Assembly (NCBI RefSeq): GCF_012102705.1
Contig: NZ_JAAVTA010000008.1
Span: 1-64,000, forward strand
DNA: 64,000 nucleotides
Direction of reading: 5' to 3'
DNA from: Haematospirillum sp. H1815
Lineage (GTDB): Bacteria > Pseudomonadota > Alphaproteobacteria > Rhodospirillales > Rhodospirillaceae
Position 1 is the stretch's first letter. Each line of letters begins with the position of its first letter. This document shows, in pieces, positions 25,318 through 35,451 of this stretch. Both the position numbers and the translations under genes were made by a program. Under the pieces are notes generated by a model, which was not told where the DNA came from, did not search any database, and saw only the letters and a list, made by a program, of their open reading frames with translations.

Positions 25318-26463
25318 ATGCCCTGTTTCCGCGCTTGTTGTGCGAAAAAGTTGCGCGCTGTCACCACGGCAATAACTGCCGCTCTGGTTTTTCTGGCTGC
25401 AACGAACACGGCATATACAGCACCATCACGAATCAAGGACATTGCCGAGTTTGAAGGCGTACGGGAAAATATGCTGATTGGGTATGGCTTGGTTGTTGGC
25501 CTGAAAGGAACGGGCGACAAAATAGAAGATATGCCCTTTACCCGGGAAAGCCTGATCGGGATGCTGGAGCGTCTGGGTGTCAACACGCGGGATGCATCAA
25601 GCCTGAAACCCAAGAATATAGCGGCTGTCATGGTTACGGCCAGTTTGCCGCCTTTCGGACGTCAGGGATCCCGCATTGATGTTACCGTTTCGGCTCTGGG
25701 GGATGCCAAAAGCCTTCTGGGCGGCACCCTGCTGGTAACTCCCCTGGTTGGCGCCGATGGTGAGGTGTATTCCGTTGCCCAAGGGCAGGTGCAGGTTGGC
25801 GGCTTCGAAGCCCAAGGACAAGGAGCCAGCATCAGCAAGGGGGTTCCCACATCTGGCCGTATACCCAACGGTGCAACGATTGAACGTGAAGTCCCTTTCA
25901 CGCTGGCCGGAATGCAAACGGTTAACATCTCTTTGCGCAACCCCGACCTGACAACCGCACGGCGGGTGGCTGCAGCAGTCAACTCATATCTGGGAAGCCA
26001 GCAAGCTGTCCCCGATGATCCGGGAACCGTCAAGGTAACCGTCCCACTTGGGCGTAATGTGGTCTCGCTCCTGACGGATATCGAGCAACTACGTGTAGAA
26101 CCAGACCAGCTGGCACGGGTGGTCATTGACGAGCAAACTGGCATTATTGTGATCGGTGAGAATGTCAGGGTTTCACGGGTGGCTGTCGCACAGGGAAGCC
26201 TGACAATCCGCGTTACCGAAACACCCCAGGTCAGCCAGCCCAATCCCTTCTCCACAGTCGGCGAAACCGTCACGGTCCCCCGCACAGATATACAGGTGGA
26301 CGAAGGCGCTGATCGCAAGCTGGGCATTGTGGATGCTGGAGTCAGTCTGCAGGAAGTTGTCAATGGTCTCAATGCATTGGGCATTGGCCCACGGGACATG
26401 ATCAGCATATTGCAGGCCATCAAGGCCGCCGGGGCCCTTCAAGCAGAGATCGAGGTGATGTGA
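25318..26463 (+). CDS. flgI: Flagellar P-ring protein FlgI
   Basis: FlgI forms the periplasmic P ring. From the ATG at 25318 (GGAGG ten bases upstream) the product has 381 residues with a standard signal peptide (about 1-34, ending NTAYTA) and the mature start PSRIKDIAEFEGVRENMLIG. The core motifs GYGLVVGLKGTGDK and the C-terminal VSLQEVVNGLNALGIGPRD are typical. An ATG at 25285 would add 11 residues. The stop overlaps the flgJ start (TGATG). Confidence 0.96.
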   Translation: MPCFRACCAKKLRAVTTAITAALVFLAATNTAYTAPSRIKDIAEFEGVRENMLIGYGLVVGLKGTGDKIEDMPFTRESLIGMLERLGVNTRDASSLKPKNIAAVMVTASLPPFGRQGSRIDVTVSALGDAKSLLGGTLLVTPLVGADGEVYSVAQGQVQVGGFEAQGQGASISKGVPTSGRIPNGATIEREVPFTLAGMQTVNISLRNPDLTTARRVAAAVNSYLGSQQAVPDDPGTVKVTVPLGRNVVSLLTDIEQLRVEPDQLARVVIDEQTGIIVIGENVRVSRVAVAQGSLTIRVTETPQVSQPNPFSTVGETVTVPRTDIQVDEGADRKLGIVDAGVSLQEVVNGLNALGIGPRDMISILQAIKAAGALQAEIEVM

Positions 26464-26792
26464 TGGTGCCTCTGGCTGATACATCGCTGGGTTACAGCAG
26501 CGCCCGTCATCAAAATGAACTGGCTGCCCTAGGCAATCACGCAGCGGGAAGCAATCTGGACAAGGTGCATGCTGCGGCCGAAAGCTTCGAGTCCTTCTTT
26601 CTCTCGCAGGCCCTGCAGGCCATGTTTGCCGGCATCAAGACCAACGAAACATTTGGCGGGGGGATCGGGGAAGACAAATGGCGCAGCCTTCTGATTGATG
26701 AATACGGAAAATCCATTGCCAAGGCCGGCGGAATCGGTTTGGCCGACCACGTTGTAAAAGCCATGCTACAGGCACAGGAGACAACCCCATGA
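26463..26792 (+). CDS. flgJ: Rod-binding protein FlgJ, N-domain type
   Basis: The 109-residue protein matches the rod-binding N-terminal domain of FlgJ (AAESFESFFLSQALQAMFAG, FGGGIGEDKWRSLLIDEYGKSIAKAGGIGLADHVVK). It lacks the muramidase domain of the enterobacterial protein, as is usual in alphaproteobacteria, so peptidoglycan cutting needs a separate enzyme. It overlaps flgI upstream and the FlgN-like gene downstream. Confidence 0.93.
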   Translation: MVPLADTSLGYSSARHQNELAALGNHAAGSNLDKVHAAAESFESFFLSQALQAMFAGIKTNETFGGGIGEDKWRSLLIDEYGKSIAKAGGIGLADHVVKAMLQAQETTP

Positions 26793-27442
26793 TGACCTTT
26801 GGTTCATCCAAACGCCCCGGTCGTCTGACACGAACGGCAACACAGGATGCCACCCCCCGTGCAGGACGGCAGTCTGTTGCCAGCCTTGGTGCCCCGAGGC
26901 AAGCCCGGGCTGTTGCTGCCACCGGGAAACCACGTAATACGCCAAGAAACACGCATCAGGAAACAGCCAGTCGTGAATCCGGACAGGACAGAACATCCCC
27001 AATCACACCACCCGATCGTCCGGAAGATCTGTTGATGGTCGTGACTGAACTGACCCACATCCTGGATCTGGAAAATGATGCCTTGCGCAAACATCGTTAT
27101 GGCGATGTCAAGGAACACAGCGAACGCAAGAAGGCCCTGACCCGGGCATACTTGGAACAGATTGTTGTACTGCGTCGGGAACCGGACATCACCAAAGGCA
27201 TGCCGCAGGCACAGGTCGAAAAGCTCAAGGTTGCCGGAGAACTTCTGGAGCAATCCTCACGCCTGAACGAAAGCTTGCTGCGAGCCAGTATTGTGGCAGG
27301 CAATACCTTTATGGGGGCTGTTGCCGATGCCGTTCGCGAAATTCAGGAGAAAGGTCAGGCTGCTTATGGCGAGAGTGGACGCTTGGATGGAAATCAGGTG
27401 GAAAACAAGCGCCTTGCGATCGCCCTGAACAAAGAATTCTGA
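26789..27442 (+). CDS. FlgN-like chaperone for FlgK/FlgL
   Basis: FlgN is the cytoplasmic export chaperone of the hook-filament junction proteins. The first 75 of 217 residues are basic and low-complexity; residues about 80-200 form the helical FlgN-like region (LMVVTELTHILDLENDALRK, YGDVKEHSERKKALTRAYLE, LLEQSSRLNESLLRASIVAG). Its place between flgJ and flgK and the coupling by ATGA support the role. The long N-terminal extension is unusual. Confidence 0.75.
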   Translation: MMTFGSSKRPGRLTRTATQDATPRAGRQSVASLGAPRQARAVAATGKPRNTPRNTHQETASRESGQDRTSPITPPDRPEDLLMVVTELTHILDLENDALRKHRYGDVKEHSERKKALTRAYLEQIVVLRREPDITKGMPQAQVEKLKVAGELLEQSSRLNESLLRASIVAGNTFMGAVADAVREIQEKGQAAYGESGRLDGNQVENKRLAIALNKEF

Positions 27443-27495
27443 AACCGTATTTATGGAAACAAGCCGTTTTCAAACGGTAGCCAAAGGATAATCCC

Positions 27496-29700
27496 ATGTC
27501 GCTGACACTTGGACTTTCTGCTGCTCTCAGCGGGCTACAGGCCTCCAAACAGGGCCTGGACCTGGTGTCAAACAATATTGCCAACATGAACACGCCAGGC
27601 TTTTCCCGCAAGCTGTTCAACCCGACAAGCCGCGTTCTGGCTGGCTATGGGGTTGGGGTAGAGGTTGCGGAAACAACACGCCGGGTTGACGAAAAATTAA
27701 GAGCCAATTCTTGGCAAGCCACGGGCTTGTACCAGCAGTACGCCGCTACACAAAAGTATTTTGACCGCCTGCAAGATCTTTTCGGCAAACCGGGTGACAA
27801 TACAACGATTGCCCACACCATCAATAACCTCTCGACCCAATTCGAACAGGCTGCCATCAATACGGGACAAAGCGACCGTACTATCCGGAAAATGCAGGAT
27901 ATTGCGTATCAAATGAATACTCTGTCCAATTCCATACAGGATCTGCGGGCCGCAGCCGACCAAGATATTTATGGCAACCTTCAGACCATGAATGCGGCCG
28001 TTAAGGATATCGCAGTTCTGAATGAACGGATCGTTCTGGCCAGGGCAACCAAGCGTGGCACCGCCGACTTGGAAGACAAGCGTGATACGCTTCTGGGCAA
28101 AATAAACGAAATTATGGATGTCCAGCACTTTGTCCGCGAAAACGGGGCGGTTGTCATGTACACCGCGTCCGGCGTGACACTGATTGACAGTGTCGCCAAG
28201 GAAATTGTCTTTAACCCGGCGACCCAAGTTTCACCCACCGACACATTTGCCTCGGGCCAGTTCTCAAAGATGTCCGTCGGGGTTCTGGATATCACCGGCG
28301 ATATCCGTCAGGGGAAACTGAAATCCCTGATCGAGGTTCGTGATCGGGAACTTCCCGACCTGCAGGCCCAGCTGGACGAACTGGCTACAAAACTGCGGAC
28401 CTCTGTGAATGAAGCCCACAACCGGGGAACCAGCTTCCCAGCCGTGGCTAATGCTATGATCGGATCACGCTCATTCATACCGGATGCGACAACCACAAAC
28501 TATAATCAGACAATCTCTCTGCAAAAAAGCGACGTGAACTTGACTGTTTTCAATACAGACGGGTCACAAAAGTCAACGACCACGCTGAATACAATCATGA
28601 CCGATGGATCCTTTGCCGGTGGAGCTTATCCCGCCAACGGCCCATGGACCATCGACCAAGTAGCCAGCCGCATGCAATCCTGGTTGCGGCTTCCGGCTGG
28701 TCCAAATCTGGCTGATGCAACAGTCAAGGTCAACGCAGGTGGAACCTTTGAGATCCAGCTCAATACCGCCCAAGCGTCACTGGGTTTCCGCGACCAGGTT
28801 GACTCCAGCCTTGGGGCTGAAGTCACAGATGCCACAATCTTGTTTGATGCCAATCATGATGGAAATGCGGATGAGACCGTCAAGGGTTTTGCCAACTTCT
28901 TTGGACTGAATGACCTGTTCCACAAAGGCGTCAAGAACAGGACCTGGGACAGCACGGTTATCTCAAAAGATTACTATACCGTTGGCAGTGCAACCCTGCA
29001 GTTTTCAACAGACACCGTCGGCATCAACTTTGCCACGGTTTCCGTTCTGCCGGGGGATAGCCTGAGAACACTTGCTGATCGTATCAATGGAACTCCGGCC
29101 CTTGCAGACCGCATTATTGCCAACGTCATCCCGGATGGCACCGGAGAACGGCTGCGCCTGAGTAATCTGGATGGTGGAGAGCTGGTTGTAACCAGTGCCA
29201 CAGGCGCCACAACAGCGTTTGGCCCATTGCAACTAGCCCCATCCGATACCGGAAACGCACGTAGCATTGTTGTCAATCCCAGCCTGACGCTCAGCCCCAG
29301 TCGGCTGCACCGGGGCAAGGTCCAGTTCAATCCCATTACGGCGCAATACTATGTGTCGGTCGGGGACAACAGCAACATAAACGAAGTGGCAAAGGTCTTC
29401 ACAACACCACGGAGCTATAATCTGTCTGGCGGACTGGCCACCGGAAGCCTGAAGCTGACCGACTATGGTGCCGCTATCGTCTCCAATGCGGCAGGCCGAG
29501 CCGCCACCGCCAAGGAATCCGTCACCTATCAACAGGGACTGAGTGAAGCACTGGTTATGAAAGATGCTCAGGTCAGCCAGGTAAATTTGGACGAAGAGCT
29601 GTCGCAGTTGATGATCTTTGAACAATCATACTCTGCTGCGGCCAAGGTCATTTCAACGACCAAGCAGATGCTCGACATCCTCAACGATATCATCCGGTAA
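27496..29700 (+). CDS. flgK: Hook-associated protein FlgK
   Basis: FlgK is HAP1, the first hook-filament junction protein. The 734-residue product has the N-terminal signature (LDLVSNNIANMNTPGFSRK) and the C-terminal region VNLDEELSQLMIFEQSYSAAAKVISTTKQMLDIL split by eye. The variable centre is large, giving a total at the upper end of family length. It follows the flgN-like chaperone gene and precedes flgL by 11 bases. Confidence 0.96.
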   Translation: MSLTLGLSAALSGLQASKQGLDLVSNNIANMNTPGFSRKLFNPTSRVLAGYGVGVEVAETTRRVDEKLRANSWQATGLYQQYAATQKYFDRLQDLFGKPGDNTTIAHTINNLSTQFEQAAINTGQSDRTIRKMQDIAYQMNTLSNSIQDLRAAADQDIYGNLQTMNAAVKDIAVLNERIVLARATKRGTADLEDKRDTLLGKINEIMDVQHFVRENGAVVMYTASGVTLIDSVAKEIVFNPATQVSPTDTFASGQFSKMSVGVLDITGDIRQGKLKSLIEVRDRELPDLQAQLDELATKLRTSVNEAHNRGTSFPAVANAMIGSRSFIPDATTTNYNQTISLQKSDVNLTVFNTDGSQKSTTTLNTIMTDGSFAGGAYPANGPWTIDQVASRMQSWLRLPAGPNLADATVKVNAGGTFEIQLNTAQASLGFRDQVDSSLGAEVTDATILFDANHDGNADETVKGFANFFGLNDLFHKGVKNRTWDSTVISKDYYTVGSATLQFSTDTVGINFATVSVLPGDSLRTLADRINGTPALADRIIANVIPDGTGERLRLSNLDGGELVVTSATGATTAFGPLQLAPSDTGNARSIVVNPSLTLSPSRLHRGKVQFNPITAQYYVSVGDNSNINEVAKVFTTPRSYNLSGGLATGSLKLTDYGAAIVSNAAGRAATAKESVTYQQGLSEALVMKDAQVSQVNLDEELSQLMIFEQSYSAAAKVISTTKQMLDILNDIIR

Positions 29701-29711
29701 GGACAACGGCC

Positions 29712-31322
29712 ATGACACGTGTTCCAAGCTATGTCAGCAGTCAGGTTCTGTTGAATCGCATGGTAGACCTGCAGGGCATGCTCTATGATTCAACCCTGCA
29801 AGTGAACAGTAAGAAGAAGAGCCAAACCTACGCAGGGCTTTCCATCGAAAGCTTCCGCCTAGTCAACATGGAAACCATCCGTGATCGCGCCGAACGGTTC
29901 AAGGCAGGCAATGTTGTCGCTGAAGTACGGGCCAACCAGACCCAGAATTGCGCCAATGACATTGAACGCAACGCACAGAAAATCATTGCTGATATCCGCG
30001 AAGTCGCCAAGCTGCGTACAGATAAGCCTGCATCGGAATACATCGCGTCCCTGAACCAAATGCGTAAAAATGCCGTGGGATCGTTGGCACAGATCCGCGA
30101 TACCCTGAACACAGATCTTGAGGGACGCTATCTCTTTTCGGGAGGACGGGAACAAACACCACCGGTCAAGATGCCTGTATCCAGCCTGGAGGCATTCGAA
30201 GCTGTTTATAACGGCAACACCGTGACCTTCCCTGAGACACGCGCAGCCAACCTGTTTGACATCGATTTCCGTGCTGTGGATGTTGCATTTAACAATCCCC
30301 CTGCCATTTCTGGAACAAGCTATGGCACTATCGCAGTGGATACGGGGGCTGGTGAGACCAAACGCTTCATCACCGGTTCAATATCGGCGGCAACAGCCGG
30401 AACCATGACGTTCGCAACCTCTGTCCCTGATCCCAGACCGGCACCTGCGCCCGCCGAAGGTTCCATCACTTCGCCCAATGCCAATGCCTTTAGTCGGCTG
30501 GAACGAGGGATGGCCCTTTTGATTGACAGCGGCACGGCAGCCAATGACGGCGTTTACACCATTACAGAAATCTCGGAAGACGGGCGTTACATGAAGGTAA
30601 CACCTCCATTCCCCAGCGCCGCAACAGAAAGCATTGATCTCAATGTCGGGGTTCCGAACGGAGCAGCCATACGACTGGAAAACAGCACAGGAAACAACAC
30701 GGTCTTCACGGTACGCTATCCGTCGAATGCTGACATCACCGGCGCAGGTACCATGACACAGATTCTGGCCGGGGAAATGATTTACACAACGCCTGTGATT
30801 CCGACCACGGGCAATCAGGCCGACGTCAATATTGTCAGCACGGGCTATTATCAGGGCGACAATCTACGCAGCGAGCACAGGGTTGATGAAAACCGGATTA
30901 TTACCATCGGTGTCAACGCACAGGATGCCGCGTTCGAAAAGCTGATCCGCGGATTGGGCATTATCGGTCAGGGTTTTCCGGTAACAGGTACAGGAGATAT
31001 TGACCTGCCTGAGTTCTATCGGCGTCTGGAAACAGGAATCGCGTTGATCAACGACGCGATTCTGCACGATGAGGGCATGAATGAAAGCCGCAATGACTTG
31101 TCCGCACTTCAGCAAACGATAGGCTTCAACCGTGTCGAGCTGAAGGGCGCCGAAGACAGAGCGCGGAATTTCATTGCCTTTCTCGAAACCGGGATTGCCG
31201 ATATAGAAGAAGTTGACATGGCCGAAGCCATCACCCGGCTTAACGAAACCCAAAGGGCACTGGAGGCATCATACCAAGTAACTGGACGCTTGGCGAAGTT
31301 GAGCCTGAAGGATTACATCTAA
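29712..31322 (+). CDS. flgL: Hook-associated protein FlgL, enlarged
   Basis: FlgL is HAP3. The N-terminal flagellin-like helices (about 1-150: SSQVLLNRMVDLQGMLYDS, DTLNTDLEGRYLFSGGREQ) and C-terminal helix (MAEAITRLNETQRALEASYQVTGRLAKLSL) are standard. At 536 residues it is clearly longer than the usual 300-400: residues about 180-370 form an added beta-rich domain with a Pro/Ala stretch (PDPRPAPAPAEG). Last gene of the flgI-flgL operon; the 80 bases after it show no clear terminator. Confidence 0.93.
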   Translation: MTRVPSYVSSQVLLNRMVDLQGMLYDSTLQVNSKKKSQTYAGLSIESFRLVNMETIRDRAERFKAGNVVAEVRANQTQNCANDIERNAQKIIADIREVAKLRTDKPASEYIASLNQMRKNAVGSLAQIRDTLNTDLEGRYLFSGGREQTPPVKMPVSSLEAFEAVYNGNTVTFPETRAANLFDIDFRAVDVAFNNPPAISGTSYGTIAVDTGAGETKRFITGSISAATAGTMTFATSVPDPRPAPAPAEGSITSPNANAFSRLERGMALLIDSGTAANDGVYTITEISEDGRYMKVTPPFPSAATESIDLNVGVPNGAAIRLENSTGNNTVFTVRYPSNADITGAGTMTQILAGEMIYTTPVIPTTGNQADVNIVSTGYYQGDNLRSEHRVDENRIITIGVNAQDAAFEKLIRGLGIIGQGFPVTGTGDIDLPEFYRRLETGIALINDAILHDEGMNESRNDLSALQQTIGFNRVELKGAEDRARNFIAFLETGIADIEEVDMAEAITRLNETQRALEASYQVTGRLAKLSLKDYI

Positions 31323-31402
31323 GAAAGGAATTCTGAAGAATAAAAGGCTACATCCAGCCCATACTGTCATAACAGAGTCGCGAGAACCTGCCTGCCAGCG
31401 TT

Positions 31403-33379
31403 TCAGATGCGGCTTTCTTCTGCCTTCTTGGCAACACTGATCTTCTCGTCCATATCCTCCAGAAATTCTCTGATCTCGGCTGTAATGACTTTGCTGCGTT
31501 CTTCATAAGCATTTGTAAATAGATCAAAGAATGCCTTCCTGTTATCCGGATCCTTGATCCTCGTTCCAACAAAGGCACCATACCGAATCATGGATTCAAA
31601 CGTTGCACTGGCCATACGGGCGATAGGCATGAATGTCGTGCTGGATGATAAAAGCTCCTGGACCTGCTTTAAAAGCGATCGATAGCTGGGTGCTTCACCC
31701 CGCAAATCCTCCAAGATGCACGAAAGCGCATCATCATAAGACTCTATACCTTGGAGCCAACTGGATATGGTAATGTCACGCAAAATATCCGGAGGCTGGA
31801 AAAGCGGGAGCTGACGCTCAACCCTTTCAAGTATTTTCGACTTGGATACAGTGGATACATCCAGACGAATTGCCCCGGCAGCCAAGGGGGAAAATCCTTC
31901 TATCTTGGCCCCGTCAGAGCAATTCCACACGTCAACAGACAGCAGACGGACCGTCTCCACAAAAACGCGACGGGACATATCCAGATGCCAAGCACTGCGG
32001 ACAGTGCCACCAAAATTTCCGGGCACAGTCCGAACCAGTTTATTTTCCCAATCCGTATCAACTTCAGACTTCCCATTGTAGTCAACATTATAGAAAACCT
32101 GCTCAGCATGATGCTTTTTAGGATCACGTGCACCACAGTCACAGCCAAAAAAATAGAATGTACGAAATCCAAGACGGACCATGCCGGAAAAGGCCGCATT
32201 TGCTACCAAAGGAAACGCGCCAAGCAGAGGCACTTCACGACCACCAAACAGATGGGTACTGGACAAGCCACTCCGGAAGTAAAACCAGACCGAACCAAAG
32301 AGCTTTCCAATCTCTGGCGTTACCGTCGTAGAAGCCATCAACCTGATTGTACTCAAATCATATTTTTCTGCAGCACCGGAGAGAATCTCCGCCACCAAAT
32401 CAACATTCTCATTCTCAACATGTATATCGGGTTTTATACCAGATTTCAGAAGAATCCCTAATGCAGTACCGCAGCTAACAACAATAGATCGATCACTCCA
32501 TTTACGAATATAGGCCATATCTTTATCAAGAGAAGGGCCAGACCCAACAATAAAAACTGGCATTCTCTGCTCAAGCATTTCTTGAGCACGAAGAAGCCTG
32601 AATGTGTACATATTGAAATTTGAAACTGTATTATAAACCATCTTTACTTCATCTTCATAAAATCCACTTGTTATATAGTGATACTTTATCATGTCGCTGA
32701 ATATATTGTATGATTCCTTTAGAGCCCAAGAATAGTAATGTACATAAATATATGATCCATCCAAGAATGCGTTACCTCTGTTTGTAACGACATCTTCTAT
32801 GGACCTGACAGCACGTTCTGGCATATCTGCTGTGATAAAATATAAAGAAGCACCCCGCTCATATATCTTCTCGATAACAGGAACCCAATCAATAACACTC
32901 ATTGAATGGATGATAAATTCCGCAACAGGCTCTATGATAATAAATGTATTAACATCTTCAGACGATAGAAGATCATTCAGATGATAACCAAGACCGAGAC
33001 CAAATACAAAACTATATTCAATCTCATCAAGAGGACACCCATCACATTCAATACTATTTTCCGATAAAAATCTTGCGCAGTCTTTAGTAAGAGGTAATCC
33101 AATCCCGGAAATATTACAATGATCAGGGCTACCAAAAACCAAACGGTCCATGGTATCAGCACGACCGCGCAACTGACCAGCCGTCCAAGAAGGAGCATCG
33201 CCCGGATAAAGGTTGGTACCCCCTATGTCAATATTGACCGCTTGGTCACCATTCCAGACAATGCGGGATGATGGCGTACCGATAGAACGCAAATCAGCAG
33301 CCAGCTTGGGAAAACGTTCTTCAAAAACCTTATAGTTACGAGCAAGACGTTCTTCAACTTGCTGATCAACAGCACTCAT
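31403..33379 (-). CDS. Maf-type motility-associated glycosyltransferase (DUF115)
   Basis: Maf proteins transfer nonulosonic acid sugars to flagellin. The 658-residue product contains the DUF115 core at about 285-470 (VFIVGSGPSLDKDMAYIRKW, VSCGTALGILLKSGIKPDIH, AFPLVANAAFSGMVRLGFRTFYFFGCD). The N-terminal part (about 60-250) and C-terminal helical part match full-length Maf. Base composition is uneven: two lines I counted (32641-32760) are 30% and 27% G+C, far below flanking genes, which suggests transfer. It follows the GT41 gene by 27 bases and is near the flagellin gene. Confidence 0.88.
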   Translation of the reverse strand: MSAVDQQVEERLARNYKVFEERFPKLAADLRSIGTPSSRIVWNGDQAVNIDIGGTNLYPGDAPSWTAGQLRGRADTMDRLVFGSPDHCNISGIGLPLTKDCARFLSENSIECDGCPLDEIEYSFVFGLGLGYHLNDLLSSEDVNTFIIIEPVAEFIIHSMSVIDWVPVIEKIYERGASLYFITADMPERAVRSIEDVVTNRGNAFLDGSYIYVHYYSWALKESYNIFSDMIKYHYITSGFYEDEVKMVYNTVSNFNMYTFRLLRAQEMLEQRMPVFIVGSGPSLDKDMAYIRKWSDRSIVVSCGTALGILLKSGIKPDIHVENENVDLVAEILSGAAEKYDLSTIRLMASTTVTPEIGKLFGSVWFYFRSGLSSTHLFGGREVPLLGAFPLVANAAFSGMVRLGFRTFYFFGCDCGARDPKKHHAEQVFYNVDYNGKSEVDTDWENKLVRTVPGNFGGTVRSAWHLDMSRRVFVETVRLLSVDVWNCSDGAKIEGFSPLAAGAIRLDVSTVSKSKILERVERQLPLFQPPDILRDITISSWLQGIESYDDALSCILEDLRGEAPSYRSLLKQVQELLSSSTTFMPIARMASATFESMIRYGAFVGTRIKDPDNRKAFFDLFTNAYEERSKVITAEIREFLEDMDEKISVAKKAEESRI

Positions 33380-33406
33380 ATCTATTGCTGACCCCCACCA
33401 CTTTTC

Positions 33407-35338
33407 TCAGCAATCAACGGGATCCCCGAATTTAGCGAGAAGATTATCGTAAATACCTTCCAGAGAGCGACAACGCGCCTTGAAATCAAAGGGTGGTGCC
33501 TGACGTAGGCGGTCACGGATCGTATCTCGAAAAGATACCAGACGCCCCCTGTCAGAAGCCCACTCCGCAGCCAGCTCCGCAACATTATCCGGCGTGGACC
33601 CCACACACGCCTCACCCAATCCAACCATAGTCAGGAAAGAGGAGACACCCCGCATGTGCCGCCCCTCTCCAGCCAAAGCCAGAACAGGTACACCAGCCCA
33701 TAATGCACTGACAGCATGCACTGCTGACCGAGGCCCGGGAGGACTGAGAACAAGATTACACTCACAAGCCAGAGCCGCTTCATCGTCAACCTGGATCAGG
33801 TCGATACGATGAGCAACGCCGAAGGTTCCAAACATTGTCAACAAACGGCCAACGGTCTCACCAAACGAGAAATCACGGTCAATTAACACGATCTTTGATT
33901 CAGGAATCTTCAGAAGACATGCCGCCGCCAAGGCAACCGAATAATAGTTCAGCTCACGGAAATAGATGGGGAAGCCTATCAGAAATTCGCCATCACATGC
34001 ACGATCCGATAGAGGAGCATCATCCGGGGGCAAACCGGTACATAAGGCCCCCCCATACAGAGATACAAGCTTCTGTTCATCAAGAGCAGGAGCAGTACGT
34101 ATGTGATCATCAAGAACCACAGCATCAAAGACGTCCGATCCAGGATTCCAGGGAAGCCCTCCCCACGACACCTGAAGCGGTGCCATCCTCGGAATGAAAG
34201 CCTCAAATTGGCGAGGGAGAGCAAGGCCAGACGTATCAACAAGGACGTCGATCTCTTCGCCCTGAACTAATCTGGAAAATGTAAAACGATCCATATCACT
34301 GATATTGTGCCACACAGAGAAGCAGTGCTGGAAAAGCCCGTTCCTGATTTCTGACAAGGCTCCTTCACCAAAACCAATAACACGCCAGCGCACAGGATTA
34401 TGAGCAGCAATAACCGCAGCCAACCCTAAATCATCCAGTGTCACGGTTCGCCGCGACACGACGTAGCCAATGGTTATCCGGCCAGAGCCACGTGAATACA
34501 GGGAAATCGCATCATCGCGCCCAACATCAACAAGAGCGGTGGAAATCAGATCTTGGTAACTCTTTTCCAGAACGCCCGCATCCTCCAACGGATTGGAAAG
34601 ACGATCAACAAAAGCATGTGCACGAGAAGAAAATGAGGAATCTACCCTGACAGCCCAGTCATGCACAACACGACCGGCTTCGTAATCACCTGTACTATAC
34701 AGCGCCTGACCAAGCGTCATGGCCAATGCACCACTATCGGGCAGAACATGCATAGCCGCCCTCAAACCGCTTTGAGCCGATAAGTACTGCTCCATGGACA
34801 TCATGCAAACCGCAATGGCCAAGTGTCCGTCCACACTGGCGGGATGAAACGCAACGTGCCCTCGAAAGCACTCCTCGGCGGCTACATAGTCTCCCGTTGC
34901 CAACAAGGCTACACCTCGCTGCATCAGGGAGTCATCTTCCATCATGGAAAACGCCTTCCCGGCATCAGGAATATGTGCGGACGCAAAGTCACAAAACCAC
35001 TCAACAGGAGAAGGATCAAGCGTGCCCGCGATCTTGAGATAATACGCTGCATCAGCCATAGATGACGCCTTGGCTGCAAGGGCAGAGAACAACTCGGCAG
35101 CTTCCTGACTGGATGGGTCCAGCTCCAGTGCTCGCTTGTTATGGCTATGCGCCTTACGCCACAAACCAAGGTTCAGGCACGAGAGCGCAGCCACAACAGA
35201 TGCAATCGTAAGATCCTGCACATCTCCATCCTGCTCCAGCACAGCCTCTGCGCATTCCAGAACAGAATGCCAGTCTGGTTCTGCGCCAGAAAGCAAGTCG
35301 CGGAGAGAGTTGATAGACAGGGAAGCAGTCTCGCTCAT
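33407..35338 (-). CDS. TPR-containing GT41-like glycosyltransferase
   Basis: The 643-residue product has N-terminal TPR-like repeats (about 40-245) and a C-terminal half resembling O-GlcNAc transferase family GT41: IDVLVDTSGLALPRQFEAF, then PLQVSWGGLPWNPGSDVFD, and a nucleotide-sugar region near the end (GVPVLALAGEGRHMRGVSSFL). Likely acts on flagellin or another cell-surface protein; the position between flaF and maf points to flagellin (inference). Start at 35338 (MSETASL) rather than three codons upstream. Confidence 0.78.
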   Translation of the reverse strand: MSETASLSINSLRDLLSGAEPDWHSVLECAEAVLEQDGDVQDLTIASVVAALSCLNLGLWRKAHSHNKRALELDPSSQEAAELFSALAAKASSMADAAYYLKIAGTLDPSPVEWFCDFASAHIPDAGKAFSMMEDDSLMQRGVALLATGDYVAAEECFRGHVAFHPASVDGHLAIAVCMMSMEQYLSAQSGLRAAMHVLPDSGALAMTLGQALYSTGDYEAGRVVHDWAVRVDSSFSSRAHAFVDRLSNPLEDAGVLEKSYQDLISTALVDVGRDDAISLYSRGSGRITIGYVVSRRTVTLDDLGLAAVIAAHNPVRWRVIGFGEGALSEIRNGLFQHCFSVWHNISDMDRFTFSRLVQGEEIDVLVDTSGLALPRQFEAFIPRMAPLQVSWGGLPWNPGSDVFDAVVLDDHIRTAPALDEQKLVSLYGGALCTGLPPDDAPLSDRACDGEFLIGFPIYFRELNYYSVALAAACLLKIPESKIVLIDRDFSFGETVGRLLTMFGTFGVAHRIDLIQVDDEAALACECNLVLSPPGPRSAVHAVSALWAGVPVLALAGEGRHMRGVSSFLTMVGLGEACVGSTPDNVAELAAEWASDRGRLVSFRDTIRDRLRQAPPFDFKARCRSLEGIYDNLLAKFGDPVDC

Positions 35339-35451
35339 TGCACACACTCACGAACAGCCGACCAGAACGGGTGCAAAATCACAATACACCACCAGACACT
35401 GTCGTAAATCTGTAAATCGCACGGCGGACCCCGAAACCAAGAACAAACAAG

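Noticed and set aside
27443-27495. Hairpin CCGTTT/AAACGG before flgK
   Set aside because: Short stem with no T-tract; too weak for a terminator and flgK is likely in the same operon as its upstream genes.
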